The translations under genes were made by a program, and so were the position numbers. A stretch of DNA of 64,000 bases, from contig JAJHZJ010000414.1 in assembly GCA_023548195.1 (NCBI GenBank), positions 124,001 through 188,000 on the forward strand, given 5' to 3'. Below the pieces are notes generated by a model. That model was not told the DNA's origin, ran no database searches, and was given only the letters and a program-made list of their open reading frames with translations. Source of the stretch: Bettongia penicillata ogilbyi. Its lineage: Eukaryota > Chordata > Mammalia > Diprotodontia > Potoroidae. The number at the start of each line of letters is the position of its first letter. Position 1 is the first letter of the stretch. This document shows, piece by piece, positions 1 through 11,920 of this stretch.

Positions 1-149
1 CTCAAAATCAGGGACCTGAAATTATATCCCTAAAAGTTGCTGAAGCCTAATACCTTCATGTGTATGATTTACTTGGAGAGGAAAGATAAGAATGCAGTAG
101 TTAAGTTGATGATGAATAGAGTACCAAATTTGGGTCAAGATGACCTGAG

Positions 150-300
150 TCTAATTTTACCTAAGATACCTACTAGTTACATGACCTTGGGCAAGTCACT
201 TAGCCAGTCTTAGCCTCAGTTTCTTTGGCCTATGAAGATCAAATGATAAATATTTTTTAAAAATGCTTTGCAAAAGCACTTTGTAAATGATGGTTAGTAA
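150..300 (+). repeat. MIR-type SINE fragment
   Basis: The core phrase acatgaccttgggcaagtca, followed by cctcagtttc and a drifted tail, is the conserved centre of mammalian MIR/CORE-SINEs. The copy is old and truncated. Confidence 0.7.
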
Positions 301-1387
301 TGACTAGTTCAGGTTGGTGCTATCTTCTAAAGCATTCCTTCAGTAAAAAAAAAATTCACTTTTCCTTTGCTGTAACTTTTGTTCAATATTGCTAATTCTC
401 AAAGAATTTAGAAGCTAGAGTCTCAATAGGGTCCATTGTTTCTCAGTTGGACTATAGGTTTTCCATAGTCCATCATTTCCCCATGTGACATGTCTTTATT
501 TATCATGTGAAAACCATATTAAACCCAACGTTGATATTCATGTTTCCCACTTTTAGAGTAAAAATCATTGGGGTTTTGTCCTTGTTTTTTGCAAAGCCAT
601 TTTTTCCATCTCCTTCTATTCCAAATATTACCAAGGCTGTTGCTCTCTCTATAAGGAGAGCAACTCAGAGGTAAATTTCAGAGTAGAGCTATCTCTGCTT
701 TCATAGTTTTATGATTCCCTGTAGGCATTAAGCATTGCTATTTCCATTCAAGGAAATGCCTTTTATAAAATAATCAGTATTCCATTGGATCCCTACAGAT
801 GGAATCTCATGGACCCATAGAAACAGAAGAAACACATAAATATTAAAACAGTCCAAAAATTTGAGCACATACTGTTTACAGTGACTCAGAATTTATTCTG
901 AATTTATATTTCTCACAGCCTTATTTATTTCAGTGATTTGGTAATAGGTTATAACATATTACCACCAGAGAACTACATAGGAGCAGTTAGCATAAAGATC
1001 TTAAAAGAGATGTAAAGGAGTGTTTGGAGTATTCAGGGAGAGCTAGCAGCTGTGATGTGAGGGTTTGCTGAGCCCTTTTCAGGGCTGCTCATCAATTTTT
1101 GGTATCCACCTGTCACCCAACTCTCACCTGGGGCTCCAAGAAGCTTTAACATGCACAGGGATCACACACTGGCAAAACCTTCTTGGCAAACAGGCTAACT
1201 CAGGTTGAGGATAACCAACAGCCCTTGTCTGTAAATGAAGGAATATATACCCGAAACATGTGAAGACTTCCCTGGACAGAATGAGAACAGTTTGTTCCAG
1301 TGACTGTAAAGGCAGCTGAAACAGGTACTTTGGAACACTTAGAGCTTGGTCAGGCATTGAAAATGCCAAGGTCATCCTCTGCATGTA

Positions 1388-1556
1388 GGCCATTGCCAAT
1401 TGTCTTGACTTTTGTCTTGCCACTGGACTTTGATGACTGGAAGAGAGAGTGAGACTGACTGCATCTCTGCCTCACTTAAATCTAATTCAAGCACAGATGA
1501 GACATTGCCCCATGTCGTCATTGGTGCTCTTGGAAAACAAAGGATAAACAACAATC
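1388..1556 (+). repeat. SINE with marsupial RTE-type tail
   Basis: The end of this copy (cctcacttaaatctaattca, then a tail reading ggtgctcttggaaaacaaag and ending in acaacaatc) matches the 3-prime end of the RTE LINEs at 27118-27155 and 46895-46930. The same SINE family recurs at 40022, 50724 and 53800. It is probably mobilised in trans by the RTE LINE (inference). Confidence 0.65.
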
Positions 1557-2027
1557 GTTAAAGAGCTCTATGCCTGGAAAAGGAAATGGGCTGATCTTAT
1601 AGTAAAGTACGGAGATCAAAAGATGGATTGCAGATAGCTTACCTGTGCTCTTGGGTGATACTGGGTATTAACCTCACGTAGAATGCAAAGGTTTGAATAG
1701 GTTGTGATTTCTGCTACTGGAGAGAGTACCCATATTGATTGATCCCAGATCCATGAAAAGATTCAAGTGTCTGCAAATCTCTTTCATTTCTTGTTGTCCT
1801 CCCACTTTCAATTTTAAATATCCTCAGGGATGATCTAGCTTAATTTGGTTTCTTGACAAGTTTTTATAAATATTTTTCCTTTTCTGCTTTTTGCTGTTTA
1901 TATAAGGTGATGCTGCTGTTAATCACCTACCCTTTTCCTCCATAAGATTTGATAGATAAGTTTACATTCTAAACAAGGGACTGACCTTCACTTCAGTTTG
2001 TCTCCATTTGGCAAAGGGATAAATTAT

Positions 2028-2268
2028 TCATTCATTTCAATCATGTCCAACTCTTTGTGACCCCATTTGGGGTTTTCTTAGCAAAGATACTGGAGTGATT
2101 TACCACTTCCTTCTCCAGCTCATTTTACAGATGAGGAAACCTAGGCAGACAAGGTTAAGTGTCTTAACACACAGCTAAGAAGTGTCTGAGGCCATATTTG
2201 AACTGAAGAGGATGAGTTTTCATGACTCCAGGTCCTGTGCTCTATCATCTACACTACCTAACTGCCCA
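2028..2268 (-). repeat. CORE-SINE with Bov-B-type tail (inverted)
   Basis: Read on the minus strand, this copy has the tRNA-derived head, the CORE with the tgtgtgacc-like segment, then cagctcattttacagatgag in reverse, and the tail with ccaaatggggtcacaaagag. This is the commonest young SINE in the window (compare 27257, 31166, 39172). The copy is nearly full length and moderately diverged. Confidence 0.85.
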
Positions 2269-2559
2269 TAGGGGATAAGGTGACTTCTAGGCTCTTTTGG
2301 TCTCCACATTGTGGTGCATGACCTGAACTTTCTAAGGAAATGTTGGTAGTGTCTGTATTATCCAATTCCCGATTTTCCACAAAACCAGTTTGTTTAATGT
2401 AGATCTGCTATAGATTGTCTCACATACCTTATCTTCTCATTTTTACTCTTCTGATTTCACAATTAATTCAAATGTAATTTGTCAGATAAAATATTGCACA
2501 TAACTTTGAACACAAGATATTTTAGAAATTGGTCCTATTTTTAAGATGTCTGAGAGACT

Positions 2560-2680
2560 TTTAATGGCATAGTAGATATAGGACTGGAATTAAGGTTAGG
2601 AAAACCTCAGGTTAAGTCCTGACTCTGACTAATAACGTGCTCTATGACCATTCACCAGCTGCTTAATCTCTCAGTGCCCG
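2560..2680 (+). repeat. MIR-type SINE fragment
   Basis: The segment gtcctgactctgactaataa, followed by ctcagtgcccg, is a diverged MIR core. No target-site duplication is visible. Confidence 0.5.
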
Positions 2681-3037
2681 AAGCAAGGCTGTAAGGCTAT
2701 TTCAGTTACAAACAGCTTGCGATCTGAATCAGTGAAGGGAATTTCCATTACTAGCAGTTCCCCACTCCATTGAAATCAGGGGATTGAACAAAATTTTTTT
2801 TTCATTGGCAAAAGTTATATAGTTTTTGCTGCTGGCCTCAACCATTATCCATTTCTGATCTCTGATGTTGACCCTCAGTTTTCTACCTTTGTAGTTGTGT
2901 TCAATCCCCCTTCTTTCAAGGCCTAGCCCTAATGCCATCTCCTCAGTGAACCAATTAACTTGATTCTCTCTGAAAGTGACCCTTCCCCCTCTTCAAGTTC
3001 TTCATGCCCATTTGTCACATTCTTGTTGAATTACAAT

Positions 3038-3040
<3 letters not shown>

Positions 3041-3070
<30 letters not shown>
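3041..3070. repeat. (GT)n microsatellite
   Basis: About 15 uninterrupted GT units following att-ata. Confidence 0.97.
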
Positions 3071-3073
<3 letters not shown>

Positions 3074-3539
3074 AATACCTTGGCAGTGTTAGGTAGTGTT
3101 TGATGAACTGGATTGAATGCTCCCATGTTTTCTATACCTTATCTATAATCAAGTTCCTTACTAGCTTGTAGAGCTCTAAGTAATATAAAAGGTTTTGGAC
3201 AAAGCTATTATTTACCTTTCTACGTGGCCAGACTTAAAGCCTGAGTCCCAGGATTTTGAAAGAAGAGAATTGACTTCAGTTCATAGGTAATGGAACCCCA
3301 GTGTTCTAATGCTAATATGTGGCTGGGATATTGATATCTTGAGTATGTATTTCGTATGATTCTTTTCTCTCCTAAGAAACAGCTGAAAAACATCCCCTCT
3401 AAAGTCAATTAAAAAACTGGGATTATTCTAGAAATACCATTTTATCTATTGTCTCTTTTTTATTTCACCTAATTTTAAAAAATAAAATGATTAGTAGGTT
3501 TTGTAACTGTTTAAGAGAACACAGTTATAATAGACATTT

Positions 3540-4110
3540 CATGGTAGCAAAAAACAGGAAACAGTGAATATAGAGGAATGACTGAACATTATATAATTAT
3601 AATTATATAACGAATATCATAATTATATAACGTTCAGTCTTTTTTATGTGTATACATATTTTATACACATATTATATATGTGTTATATAATTGAAATGAA
3701 GTATTACCACAAATGAGAAACAACAAATTTTCAAAATCATTGAACCATGGGAACATCTGTTTGAACTGATGCAGAGGAAGGTAAATAGAGGAAGAAACAG
3801 AATCCTCATGGATTGTAGGTAAAGTAAATGAAAAGACACCACTGGGGAACTAGGAGTTCCTTCTAATCAAAGATGGAGAGATACCACTGCTGACATCTAC
3901 TCCAGAAAACTCCAAGACAGAAGAGACCCATGTCTAAAAGTACTTATGGCAGCACTTTGGTGGTAGCAAAGAACAGGAAATGTAACGGGCCCCCATCTGT
4001 TGGGGAAGGCCAAACAATACACTATGTGAATGTAATAGGATATGATTTTGCTGAAAGGGATAGAGAAACTAGTGAAGACTTGCATAAGTAAATATATAAT
4101 ATTGTAACAA
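3540..4110 (+). repeat. L1 3-prime region fragments (old)
   Basis: Segments such as ggtagcaaaaaacaggaaac (about 3542) and ggtagcaaagaacaggaaat (about 3961) resemble the end of L1 ORF2 (the amino acid sequence around a one-by-one single-gap match to the human L1 phrase tagcaaagacttggaacc). Two broken pieces are separated by an AT-rich inverted repeat at 3580-3639. No reading frame survives. Confidence 0.55.
3580..3639. repeat. AT-rich inverted repeat (hairpin-capable)
   Basis: Arms 3580-3600 and 3619-3639 are 21 bp each and complementary except at one position, with an 18-bp loop. A second hairpin follows immediately: arms 3645-3654 and 3662-3671, 10 bp each, perfectly complementary. Confidence 0.85.
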
Positions 4111-4839
4111 TCAAACAACTTTGAAAGTCTTAAGATCTTTAATCAGTGCACTAACCAATTAGGACGTCAAAAGATTGATGACAAAGCATGTTTCCCATTT
4201 CTTGGCAGAGAAGCAATGGATCATGAGCGAGATGTACAAAATGAGACATATGTTTTAGGACAAAAAAAATGTAAATTTGTTTCACTTTATTTTACTGTTA
4301 CAAAGGAAGTTTGTTGGGTTTTTTTTGGGAGGAAACGTGGAAAGGTAAAGATAATAATTCTAAAAAGGAAAAAAGACACATCAATGATACATAAAAAACA
4401 CACAGACAAGAGCAGAAGGAAGTTTAAAATGGGACCCATGCACACATGACAATATTGGTATAATTATGTTTTATGTTTTTACATATGTTAAAACTATATA
4501 TAATAGATATTCATATACAATCCTCTTTCTGTTCTCATGTTTGTTAATGTTTGTCAAGTTTGTAATAAAATTTTAAAAGAAATGCATCTCATTTTGGTGA
4601 AGCAGGGGGGCAGTAAAGAATGCAGTATCTATGAAATGTCACCTTTGCTGTCATATAATGTCACTGTTATCAGTTGCATTTACTTTTTTCCTTGTTACAA
4701 GAAAAGTGTCATTGGAGAGAGGGTAACATGGGAATATATACAGAAATGGCTGTGAAATAAGCCTTCAATATAACTTTTTTCATTATTCCTTTTTTGCAAG
4801 GAATCCTTTTTTAGAATTAGCTTTTTGTGTATTAATGAT

Positions 4840-5160
4840 TAGAAACAGGAAATACCTATTGATTGAGGAATAGCTAAATAAATTATGGTACATGAAAATA
4901 CTGAAATATTTTTAGTGATTAAAAAGAATGTGAGAAATTTGGAGTAAGATGGGAAGATGCATATGAACTGATACAGAAAAAAGCAGAACCAGGAGAGTAA
5001 TATTCACAAACACTGTAATAACGTTAGACCTAGTTAATATTGATTTACAGCATTATTGGGCTTGTCTTTGTTTTAATTTAATTATGGGGGAAAGTGGGCA
5101 AGTTGGTGTATGGGATGGATATTTCCAGAACTGAATTCGACATTAAAAAAGGCACCGGTG
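4840..5160 (+). repeat. L1 3-prime end fragment
   Basis: The sequence aatacctattgattgaggaa followed by aaataaattatggtacatg, gaactgatacagaaaaaagc and agaaccaggag is the end of L1 ORF2 and the start of the 3-prime UTR. The same segment recurs at 13150 and 36396. It is 5-prime truncated and heavily diverged. Confidence 0.65.
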
Positions 5161-5558
5161 GAAGGGTTTGGCTTTTTTTTTTTTTTCTGAGTAGCATTAT
5201 ACTTCGAGTGATATAAACACATAGGAGTTCCCTCTACACCAAAAATACCCCCCATATTTTATTACAATTTTGGCAAAATCCATAACAGTGGTAGATTCTA
5301 GTCCCTTATGTGATCAGATTGGGCGTCCTTGGAATATATTATTTTTAGGTTAAGCAAATAAAACTATCACTTTGAAATGTATGAAATATTCACTGGCATG
5401 ACTTGTTAAATATTTTTCATCATATGCAGAGTTTACACAGAGCATTGAAGTAGTTATGATGAAAATTTTAGATTTTACTTGTTTTCCTATTGAATCTCTA
5501 CCTATATCCATGCATACTTTAAGCCTTAGATACAGATTTTGGTCTCTTTGTTTAACAG

Positions 5559-5777
5559 TAATTTCTACACAGTCACTTAACATGTCCCTGCAAACCCAGC
5601 TGAAGGAGTCATTAAGGAATCAAAAGTTATTGAAGAGTAAGAATGACAAGCTCTTAAAGGTGATTGAAAGCCAGAAGGAAGAGTATAAGAAGTATGTCAA
5701 GATATTTCAAGAGAAAGATAAAAAAATATTTGAAAATAAGAAGCACTTTGAAATGGAGACTGCAAAGATTAAAATTG
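5559..5777 (+). CDS. CCDC14: CCDC14 internal exon, coiled coil (antepenultimate exon)
   Basis: This exon encodes the segment beginning ISTQSLNMSLQTQLKESLRN and ending in ETAKIKI. It is strongly charged and leucine-spaced, as expected of a coiled coil, with no Pro or Gly in about 60 residues. The donor is at 5777/5778 (attg|gtatgt). The acceptor is tttaacag at 5551-5558; an alternative in-frame acceptor ends at 5572 and would shorten the product by a few residues. The last codon is split in phase 1 and is completed by the exon at 5860 to give Glu. I identify the gene from recalled similarity to the C-terminal coiled coil of human CCDC14 (QTQL-like start, LLKVIE, ENKK). CCDC14 is a centriolar-satellite protein that interacts with KIAA0753 and limits PLK4-driven centriole duplication (established knowledge). 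Confidence 0.78.
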
Positions 5778-5859
5778 GTATGTATTTGACCTATAGTAAA
5801 TGAACATATTTTTGTTAAAAATGAAAACTGAATGAAATGAAAACTCTTTTATGCTTTAG

Positions 5860-5992
5860 AATTGGAGGAAGCTTTGGCCAGTGTGAAAACCTACCAGTTT
5901 AAGCTAGAAACATCTAGAAAGGAAAATAAGATCTTAGATGTAACGTTACATCAGCGTGAAGCTGAAATTATCCGGCTAAAAGAACTAACCAG
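5860..5992 (+). CDS. CCDC14: CCDC14 penultimate coding exon, coiled coil
   Basis: The exon is 133 bp, with acceptor ag at 5858-5859 (ttatgctttag) and donor at 5992/5993 (ccag|gtaatt). It reads [20 protein letters not shown] then [20 protein letters not shown] and ELTR, continuing the coiled coil of the preceding exon without a break. Entry phase 1 and exit phase 2 fit both neighbours exactly: the split Arg codon is AG at 5991-5992 plus A at 8975. The segments KLE-ENKIL, RE-AE, RL-ELTR agree with what I recall of human CCDC14. The phase fit and lack of stop codons make this a secure exon even if the gene name were wrong. Confidence 0.85.
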
Positions 5993-6400
5993 GTAATTTT
6001 CTCTTTCTGATAACACAGTAGTTGTCATGTCTGACTATCTTATCAAAAATTAAGAATTAAAAAGGATTTCAAACCCTGACTGTTTACAGTATATCTTTAA
6101 CGGTCCCTAACATCCTTCTGTCATTCAGTTCAGTGTATTTATTTCCTTCCCCTTCTGTTGCTCAAGACCATCCAGAGCTACTGTTTCTGATATCATCAGA
6201 AAGGAGATGAGATGTCCTTAAGTAGCTGTTGAAGAACTCTTTCTCAATCAGCCTCTGTGCCTGCTCATTCCTAAGAGCTCTCCTTTCCTAGAATGCCAAC
6301 TAGTAATAGTAACTAGTAACAACAATCCTGTTTTTAATTCCCACCTAGTGACCTCTCTTTTCTCAAGAACTACCTTAGCAATCTCATCTGTCGTGCGGAT

Positions 6401-6453
6401 TTTGTGATCTGTGCACCAAATGGAATACTAAAGAATCCATGTAAAAATACATT
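6401..6453 (+). repeat. Unclassified dispersed repeat, copy 1
   Basis: The segment tttgtgatctgtgcaccaaa with about 30 further bases aligns to 11869-11920 with a few substitutions and single-base gaps. I cannot assign a family. Confidence 0.6.
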
Positions 6454-7960
6454 CCTCTCTGTAGCCAACCTTTAGGACTTAAGACATTTCAATCAGGAGT
6501 TTTTTTCTAGGATTTTTTTAAAGACCTCAAAAGAAGATTCCAGAACTTATCTCAATCATCTTTCCTAGTATTTAATAGTCCATTTGAACTTTGCTTTTCA
6601 TGACATCTACGTCATGACTTTCAGTTAACCTGTGTTAATTTGGTTAATTGGACATGTTAATGACTGAGGGAGACTAGTAGATATGTTTAGACACAGGTAC
6701 AAATAGGATTTGGCACAACTCCAGAAATAGCTGCAGGTTACTATACACACATTATTATTGATATTATTATTTTGGGTCTAAGAGGCTTTTTTGTTTTTGA
6801 TACTGGGTTTAAGCTCATATTAATCTCAACAGTGCCTGTGACTTTTTGGTGTCATTTTGGTAATAGACTTGAATCTACAAATAGTTTGATTTCTTTTTAA
6901 GTTGGTATCCTGAAACTGTCCCCAGTTTTTTTGTGTGTGTTTTGTTTTTTTTAATTTTATTTAGAAACTAAGAGGCACTGAAAATGGACAGAATAACAGC
7001 CATTAGTATGTCAAAAAAATAAGTGTGCAAGCCTTCTCCTCAGTTTCATGGGCTTCCATCTACCCCAAGTAGACACAAGTGTTCTATTTTTACTAGCCTA
7101 TAGATAGTAACTCCACACAGTTTTTTCAAATATCCTTCACATTTTTGTCTGCAGTGATCAGAAACTAATATATTGAGGGCTGGCAAATGTCACAAGCTTT
7201 CACTTATTTCATTCACCTCCATTCTGCATAATTACAGCTATCATGAGCATTCATTCTAGTATAACTCATGGTTTACAGGTATGTGAAAAGGGGTGAGAAA
7301 TGGAGTGTTAGTAACAGAAAGTGTTCTTCTAAGTACTTGAATACTGCACCTGGTGGTTCATATTTACATGGCAGTACTTTTAATAAGGAACCTAAGGGGA
7401 AAATATTAATTGACTTGTTCACTAAGTAGATAGCTTTTTTTTTTCCAGACCAACATTCTTTTGTTGTTTGTTTTAAATTTAGAAATCTATAGCTTTTGCT
7501 GTATGATCCAAATATGAATGATGTTTTCATTGGAATTATCTAGGGACTTTCTTTTCAAATGTGTAGTTTTTTGACTTTTAATTTGTAGGAAAAGTATTGA
7601 TACTTTACATATTAAAAGCTTTACTGATATCCATTAAGTTACATTTCCACAAATTACAAATTTTTTTTTGATGATAGGACTGTGTCCTGCTGTCTTCTTG
7701 ACTCTTAAATTTGTAAAAGTATAATTTCCCAGTGCTTGATAACTAGTAGAAAATGTATAATAGGTGTTCCCTGTTTTAAGAAAATCCAACATGGCAGATA
7801 GAACTCCCATCCTTGTTAGTTAAAAGGTTCTTCCTAATACTCCTCTAATTTATTTACATTTTTATAACTTTTTAACTACTTGGGGTTAGAGGAGCAGAAG
7901 AATTGCCGCTACTTATCTAAAAATTCATCAGAAATTTTTAAAAAGCAATTTTGAAATTAT

Positions 7961-8052
7961 AATGTAGACCTGGTGGAAAATGTTTCAGTTTAGATTCAGT
8001 TTACATAATGTAGACCTGGTGGAAAATGTTTCAGTTTACATTCAGTTTACAT
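7961..8052. repeat. 46-bp tandem duplication
   Basis: Copies 7961-8006 and 8007-8052 differ at a single base (tagatt versus tacatt). The unit begins aatgtagacctggtggaaaa. It lies inside the CCDC14 intron. Confidence 0.95.
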
Positions 8053-8374
8053 AAAGTTGATTTATAAAAACTTTTATAGGAATCTGTTTCTTAGAACCAG
8101 ATTCACCTGCACATAAGCTTTAGCCATGTTGTTCTTATAGTAACCACTAGAGGGTAATATATTTTGTATGTATACTTCTAGTGGAAGGAAATAACTTGCT
8201 TTTTGTTTGAGGTGCCATTAAAAAAAAATGAGAAAAAAGATGTTATCTTAGAAATGAAAGCTCCATTAGAGTGCCTTCTAACCCATCCCCTCCCTGAATT
8301 ATGAATTCTATCTCATATCTGACAAATTGTCATCTATCCTCCTACTTCTTGTATTTTAACACCAAGTATGTAAT

Positions 8375-8535
8375 TACAAGCCACTGAACTGCAGGTACAG
8401 GACCTGAGTTCAAATTCCACTTCAACCAGTTAGCACCTGTGTGATCTTGGGCAAATCAATTCACTTCTCTGGGCTTGTTTCCTCTCCGTAAAAGAAGGCT
8501 GGACTAGATGACCTCTAAGGATCCTTCCAGCACTC
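8375..8535 (+). repeat. MIR SINE
   Basis: The segment gacctgagttcaaattccac, then gtgtgatcttgggcaaatca and ggctggactagatgacctct, is a MIR/CORE-SINE. It ends directly at the CT microsatellite. Confidence 0.8.
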
Positions 8536-8537
8536 GT

Positions 8538-8654
<117 letters not shown>

Positions 8655-8974
8655 ATGTATGTATGTCTGTGAATTCACATTTTACAAGAGATTGTTTTCC
8701 AAATCTCTTTTTGCATGAAAATATTACATTTGAAGTTTTCTTGTCTTAAAGTCATTTACTTTCCCCTGTAAAGTTAAAAACATTCTAGAAATTCAGTGTT
8801 TTCCTTTATACTTTTAACCTGGTTAAAAGGTGGTTAAAGTGTCTGGGATAAATTATTCTATGCGGTCCACTAAGCTATTGTGATATTTTATTCAAAATGG
8901 AAGTGAGCTATTGCCAAAGGAAAAATATGTATTGGCCAGGAAAAATAATTAATATACCAAATTTCTCTCAACAG

Positions 8975-9947
8975 AACTTTGCAGGACAACATGACACAGC
9001 TCCTCACAAACCTCAGTGTGGACAACACTCTCTATAAGTCTCAGAAAATGCTTACCAGGTCCCTTCTAGACATTCATGAAAAGCACCTACAGCATAAACA
9101 ATCTCCACCTCGATTTTCCATGAGTGACCTTAAAAAGTTAGAAAACGACCAAATTTACACTCACACGGAATCACCATTTTTAGAAGATCGAAAAGGGAGA
9201 GTGCCTTATGAAAATTTCCTAGACCCTGAAGTCTGTAAACACAAATCCCCAGGTTTAGCTGATGAGTTAGACCTTGAGACCCTACCATATCATTCAAAGA
9301 TCCTTTCAGAAGTAGGGAGTGAGACGGACACCTTACTAGATGATGAATCCAGACTGAATGATGAGACAATTTATCTCCCATTTGCTATAAGCTCCTCCAA
9401 AAAGAAATCCACTCCTGAAAGAGTAAGTCCATTGCCGCAGAATAGTGTCTCTAATTCTAAGCAGTCTGGCAGAAGTGGAATTCCTGGTTCTGGAAAACAA
9501 AATGAGATTCTTAAGCCCATCTCTTTATTTGTGTCCTCAGAAGAGGCAAAGGCTGGTTTTGAAAAGTTCCCTAATACTTCCTCTTTGAAGAGCGAAACAG
9601 AAGTTGTATCTGAAAAGATAAGGGCAGTTAATGTAGAGGATGAGCAGCTCCTAATGAAAATAAAGGATGTAATCAGTAAGATCCCTGCTGACTTTGTGGA
9701 TAAGTCTACAGATCATCATAATACCTTGGCATGTCAAGCTGCCAGTTCTCTAGTGAAAAATAGGACTCTCTGTGACTATAGCTTTTTAAATTCCGATTTA
9801 ATGTCAAGAATGTCTGACTGGAGTATGTCTTCCCTCTCTTCATTCACTTCACATGATGAACAGGACTTCAGAAATGGCCTGGCAGCATTGGATGCCAACA
9901 TAACCAGGCTACAAAAAACTTTACACACTGGCATGCTGAAGAAATGA
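8975..9947 (+). CDS. CCDC14: CCDC14 terminal coding exon
   Basis: The exon opens at 8975 after ctctcaacag. It completes the split Arg codon and continues TLQDNMTQLLTNLSVDNTLY. The frame stays open for about 323 codons to TGA at 9945-9947. After a short amphipathic start the protein is acidic, Ser/Thr-rich and probably disordered. Recognisable conserved islands are GSETDTLLDDESRLND-TIYLPF in the middle and, at the C-terminus, MSDWSMSSLSSFTSHDEQDF followed by [20 protein letters not shown]. These match my recollection of human CCDC14, whose tail reads [20 protein letters not shown]. The single large last exon also fits that gene. The exon is intact, with no frameshift, and encodes about 320 of the roughly 950 residues of the human protein. 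Internal ATGs such as the one at 8991 are not starts. Confidence 0.82.
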
Positions 9948-10110
9948 ATCTATAAGAAAACAAAACTGAGTGTGGCCATTCTTCATTTGTTGCAGAATAT
10001 TTTGATACTTTATGCTCTGTTTTTGGAGTTTCTTTATAATGAATGTTTTGTATTAAATTATGGGTGGAATTAACTTATCAGTGGAATAAACTAAATTTAT
10101 TATTGCATTA
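9948..10110 (+). other. CCDC14: CCDC14 3-prime UTR
   Basis: The sequence after the stop is AT-rich, with AATAAA at 10085-10090. Cleavage is expected within about 30 bp of the signal. The exact end is not visible. Confidence 0.7.
10085..10090 (+). terminator. Poly(A) signal AATAAA of CCDC14
   Basis: Canonical hexamer about 140 bp after the stop codon, followed by a T-rich stretch (tttattattg). Confidence 0.75.
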
Positions 10111-11430
10111 AATTGACACTATGAAATTTGTGAACTCTGTCATCTTGAAGAATTAATATTTTAGGGAACAAGTATCCTAATTATCTATGATAGATTTGAG
10201 AATTGTGTCCAGCATTTAGCTGTTAAATGATTAATAATTATACCCTTATGCTTTAGGTAAAGTTAGTGCTATCAGATACTGTGAGGAGGCCCAGAAAAAT
10301 GAAAACTGAAGAAATTCCATTAGACTTGGTAACTGTCATCGGTGACCATTAAGAATACATTTCCAATGATGGTGGAGGTAGAAAACAGGTTTCAGAGTGC
10401 TAAGGAAATTAAGTTAAGCTTGTGAGGAAATGGTAGTAGTAAGTTTATCAGAGGAATGGAAATATGGCTGTCCCCATGGGGAATTTGGTAATGGTTCTTC
10501 TATTCTTCAGATGTTAAACACTATGTACTTAAAATTATTTGCCCTCTTAGAATAAGTGATAGTTTGAACTACCTCTAAGTGTTCCAGTGGTTAAGGGTAT
10601 GTCCCACGTTTGGATATTCCTGCATCATCCACTAGAACGTTGCCTGAAAACTCCAAAGAGATGGACTGATTGACCCTCCATCACTAATGAAGGCTGGATA
10701 GGGAACCAGCCACCATACTGACCTACCACAGCATAGGAAAAAGGTTAAAAGGAAGAGCTCAACTGAGTAGGGTTCAAGTAATACAGTATGAAATTGAAAT
10801 TGGGCTACAGTTACCAAAAGAAACCCAAGGGGTTGTAGTGGAAGGGAAGAGAAGGCAGGACAAGAAAGAAAGTCCCGAGTAAAATCCTAAAGATGATGGG
10901 CAGTGGCCATCCCTCTTGTCCTCTTGCATTCATGGTTGTCAAGTTGTGTGATCGCCTTGTTGTGCAATCCCTAGTCTGTATTTACTTGTACTGTAGCTTG
11001 AGAAAAGACAATATTCTGTAGAGAGCCCAGTTACCCAAAAGACAGCTGAAATAAGACAGGGTAGCTTATTAAGGGAGGAGATATGATTGCACATAAAATT
11101 GCTAGGCAAGATCACAACTGAGCAAGCAGGTGGGTGAATGAATATTCTCCAATGGAATTTTTGTTGGGGTGGAATGGAAAAGAGAAGCATAGGTGGGCAG
11201 GAGAAGAGAAGCAAAAGGTGATGGGGCAAGGGACCAACAGAAAAGAAAAATAAGCAGGACCAGCAACCCCCAACAAAACTAAAGAAGTTAAATCTTTTGA
11301 GAGTTATTACTTCTTCACACCATCACCAACCCCTGTACACCTCTACATATACATACTGTATTTCCATAACTCTCCTCCACACCAAACGTCTTACTGACAT
11401 GTTAATTTGGTTAAGATCTGATTGAATTAA
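10111..11430. other. Intergenic, nothing recognised
   Basis: Mixed-composition sequence. The open frames here are short and lack codon bias, domains or splice context. No SINE or LINE is identifiable by eye. Confidence 0.5.
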
Positions 11431-11560
11431 TTCCATATAAAAAATGCATACATAGTGTCAAGGTTTTCAAAGCCCTTTACATTATCTCATTTGATTACAT
11501 TTTAACCCAAAGTCATGAATAGTGTCATTTCAGATATTGTGAGTACATTGAAGGATAGAC
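11430..11560 (-). repeat. MIR/THER-type CORE-SINE fragment (inverted)
   Basis: The phrase caaagccctttacattatct followed by catttgatta is the inverted 3-prime part of a CORE-SINE, as at 30525, 62558 and 63640. Confidence 0.6.
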
Positions 11561-11868
11561 TTTCTTTGTATTACTTAAATTATGTCACATAAAAAGCCCA
11601 GCACATAAAGATGTGTTTAAGATTGGGTCTGGAAATAACTGGGGAAGAGGGAAAGGGACAATGTGTCTTGTGGAACACTAATTTAGCCTCCTATTTTCCA
11701 TAACAAGCTTGGCCCATCAGTACGGTAGGATTTGAGACTCCCTGATTTAAGCTGGTTGTTCAGAAAGAGTATTAAGGCTTTTTGACTCAATCCTGAACAA
11801 CCAACTGGTCTGGTTGCTTTACTCAGGATATGTGGTCTGAACTCCCCCTGCTGGTTAGACTTCACTAC

Positions 11869-11920
11869 TTTGTGATCTATGCACCAAAATGGATACTAAT
11901 TAATCCACATAAAAATGAAT
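11869..11920 (+). repeat. Unclassified dispersed repeat, copy 2
   Basis: Matches 6401-6453 (shared core gcaccaaa-tgg-atacta and a later taaaaat). It may be part of a larger old element; the flanks (11690-11868 versus 6160-6400) are not clearly alignable. Confidence 0.6.

Larger units (their letters stand above)
1..5558 (+). other. Intron of CCDC14 (putative), no exon recognised
   Basis: No convincing coding exon is visible upstream of 5559. The interval holds old MIR/CORE-SINE pieces, an RTE-tailed SINE, L1 3-prime fragments and a GT microsatellite, listed separately. The stretches 301-1380, 1560-2027, 2690-3040 and 4110-4840 contain nothing I can name. A 77-codon open frame at 4216-4449 follows an acceptor-like cttggcag, but it lies between L1 fragments and reads as low-complexity lysine-rich sequence, so I do not call it an exon. 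Assigning this span to a CCDC14 intron is inference from the exons that follow. Confidence 0.5.

Noticed and set aside
4216..4449. 77-codon frame after an acceptor-like site, considered as an extra CCDC14 exon
   Set aside because: Composition is lysine-rich low complexity, no matching donor with the right phase is obvious, and it is flanked by L1 fragments.
9130..9381. 83-codon minus-strand frame inside the last CCDC14 exon
   Set aside because: Antisense shadow of the real coding frame; no own support.
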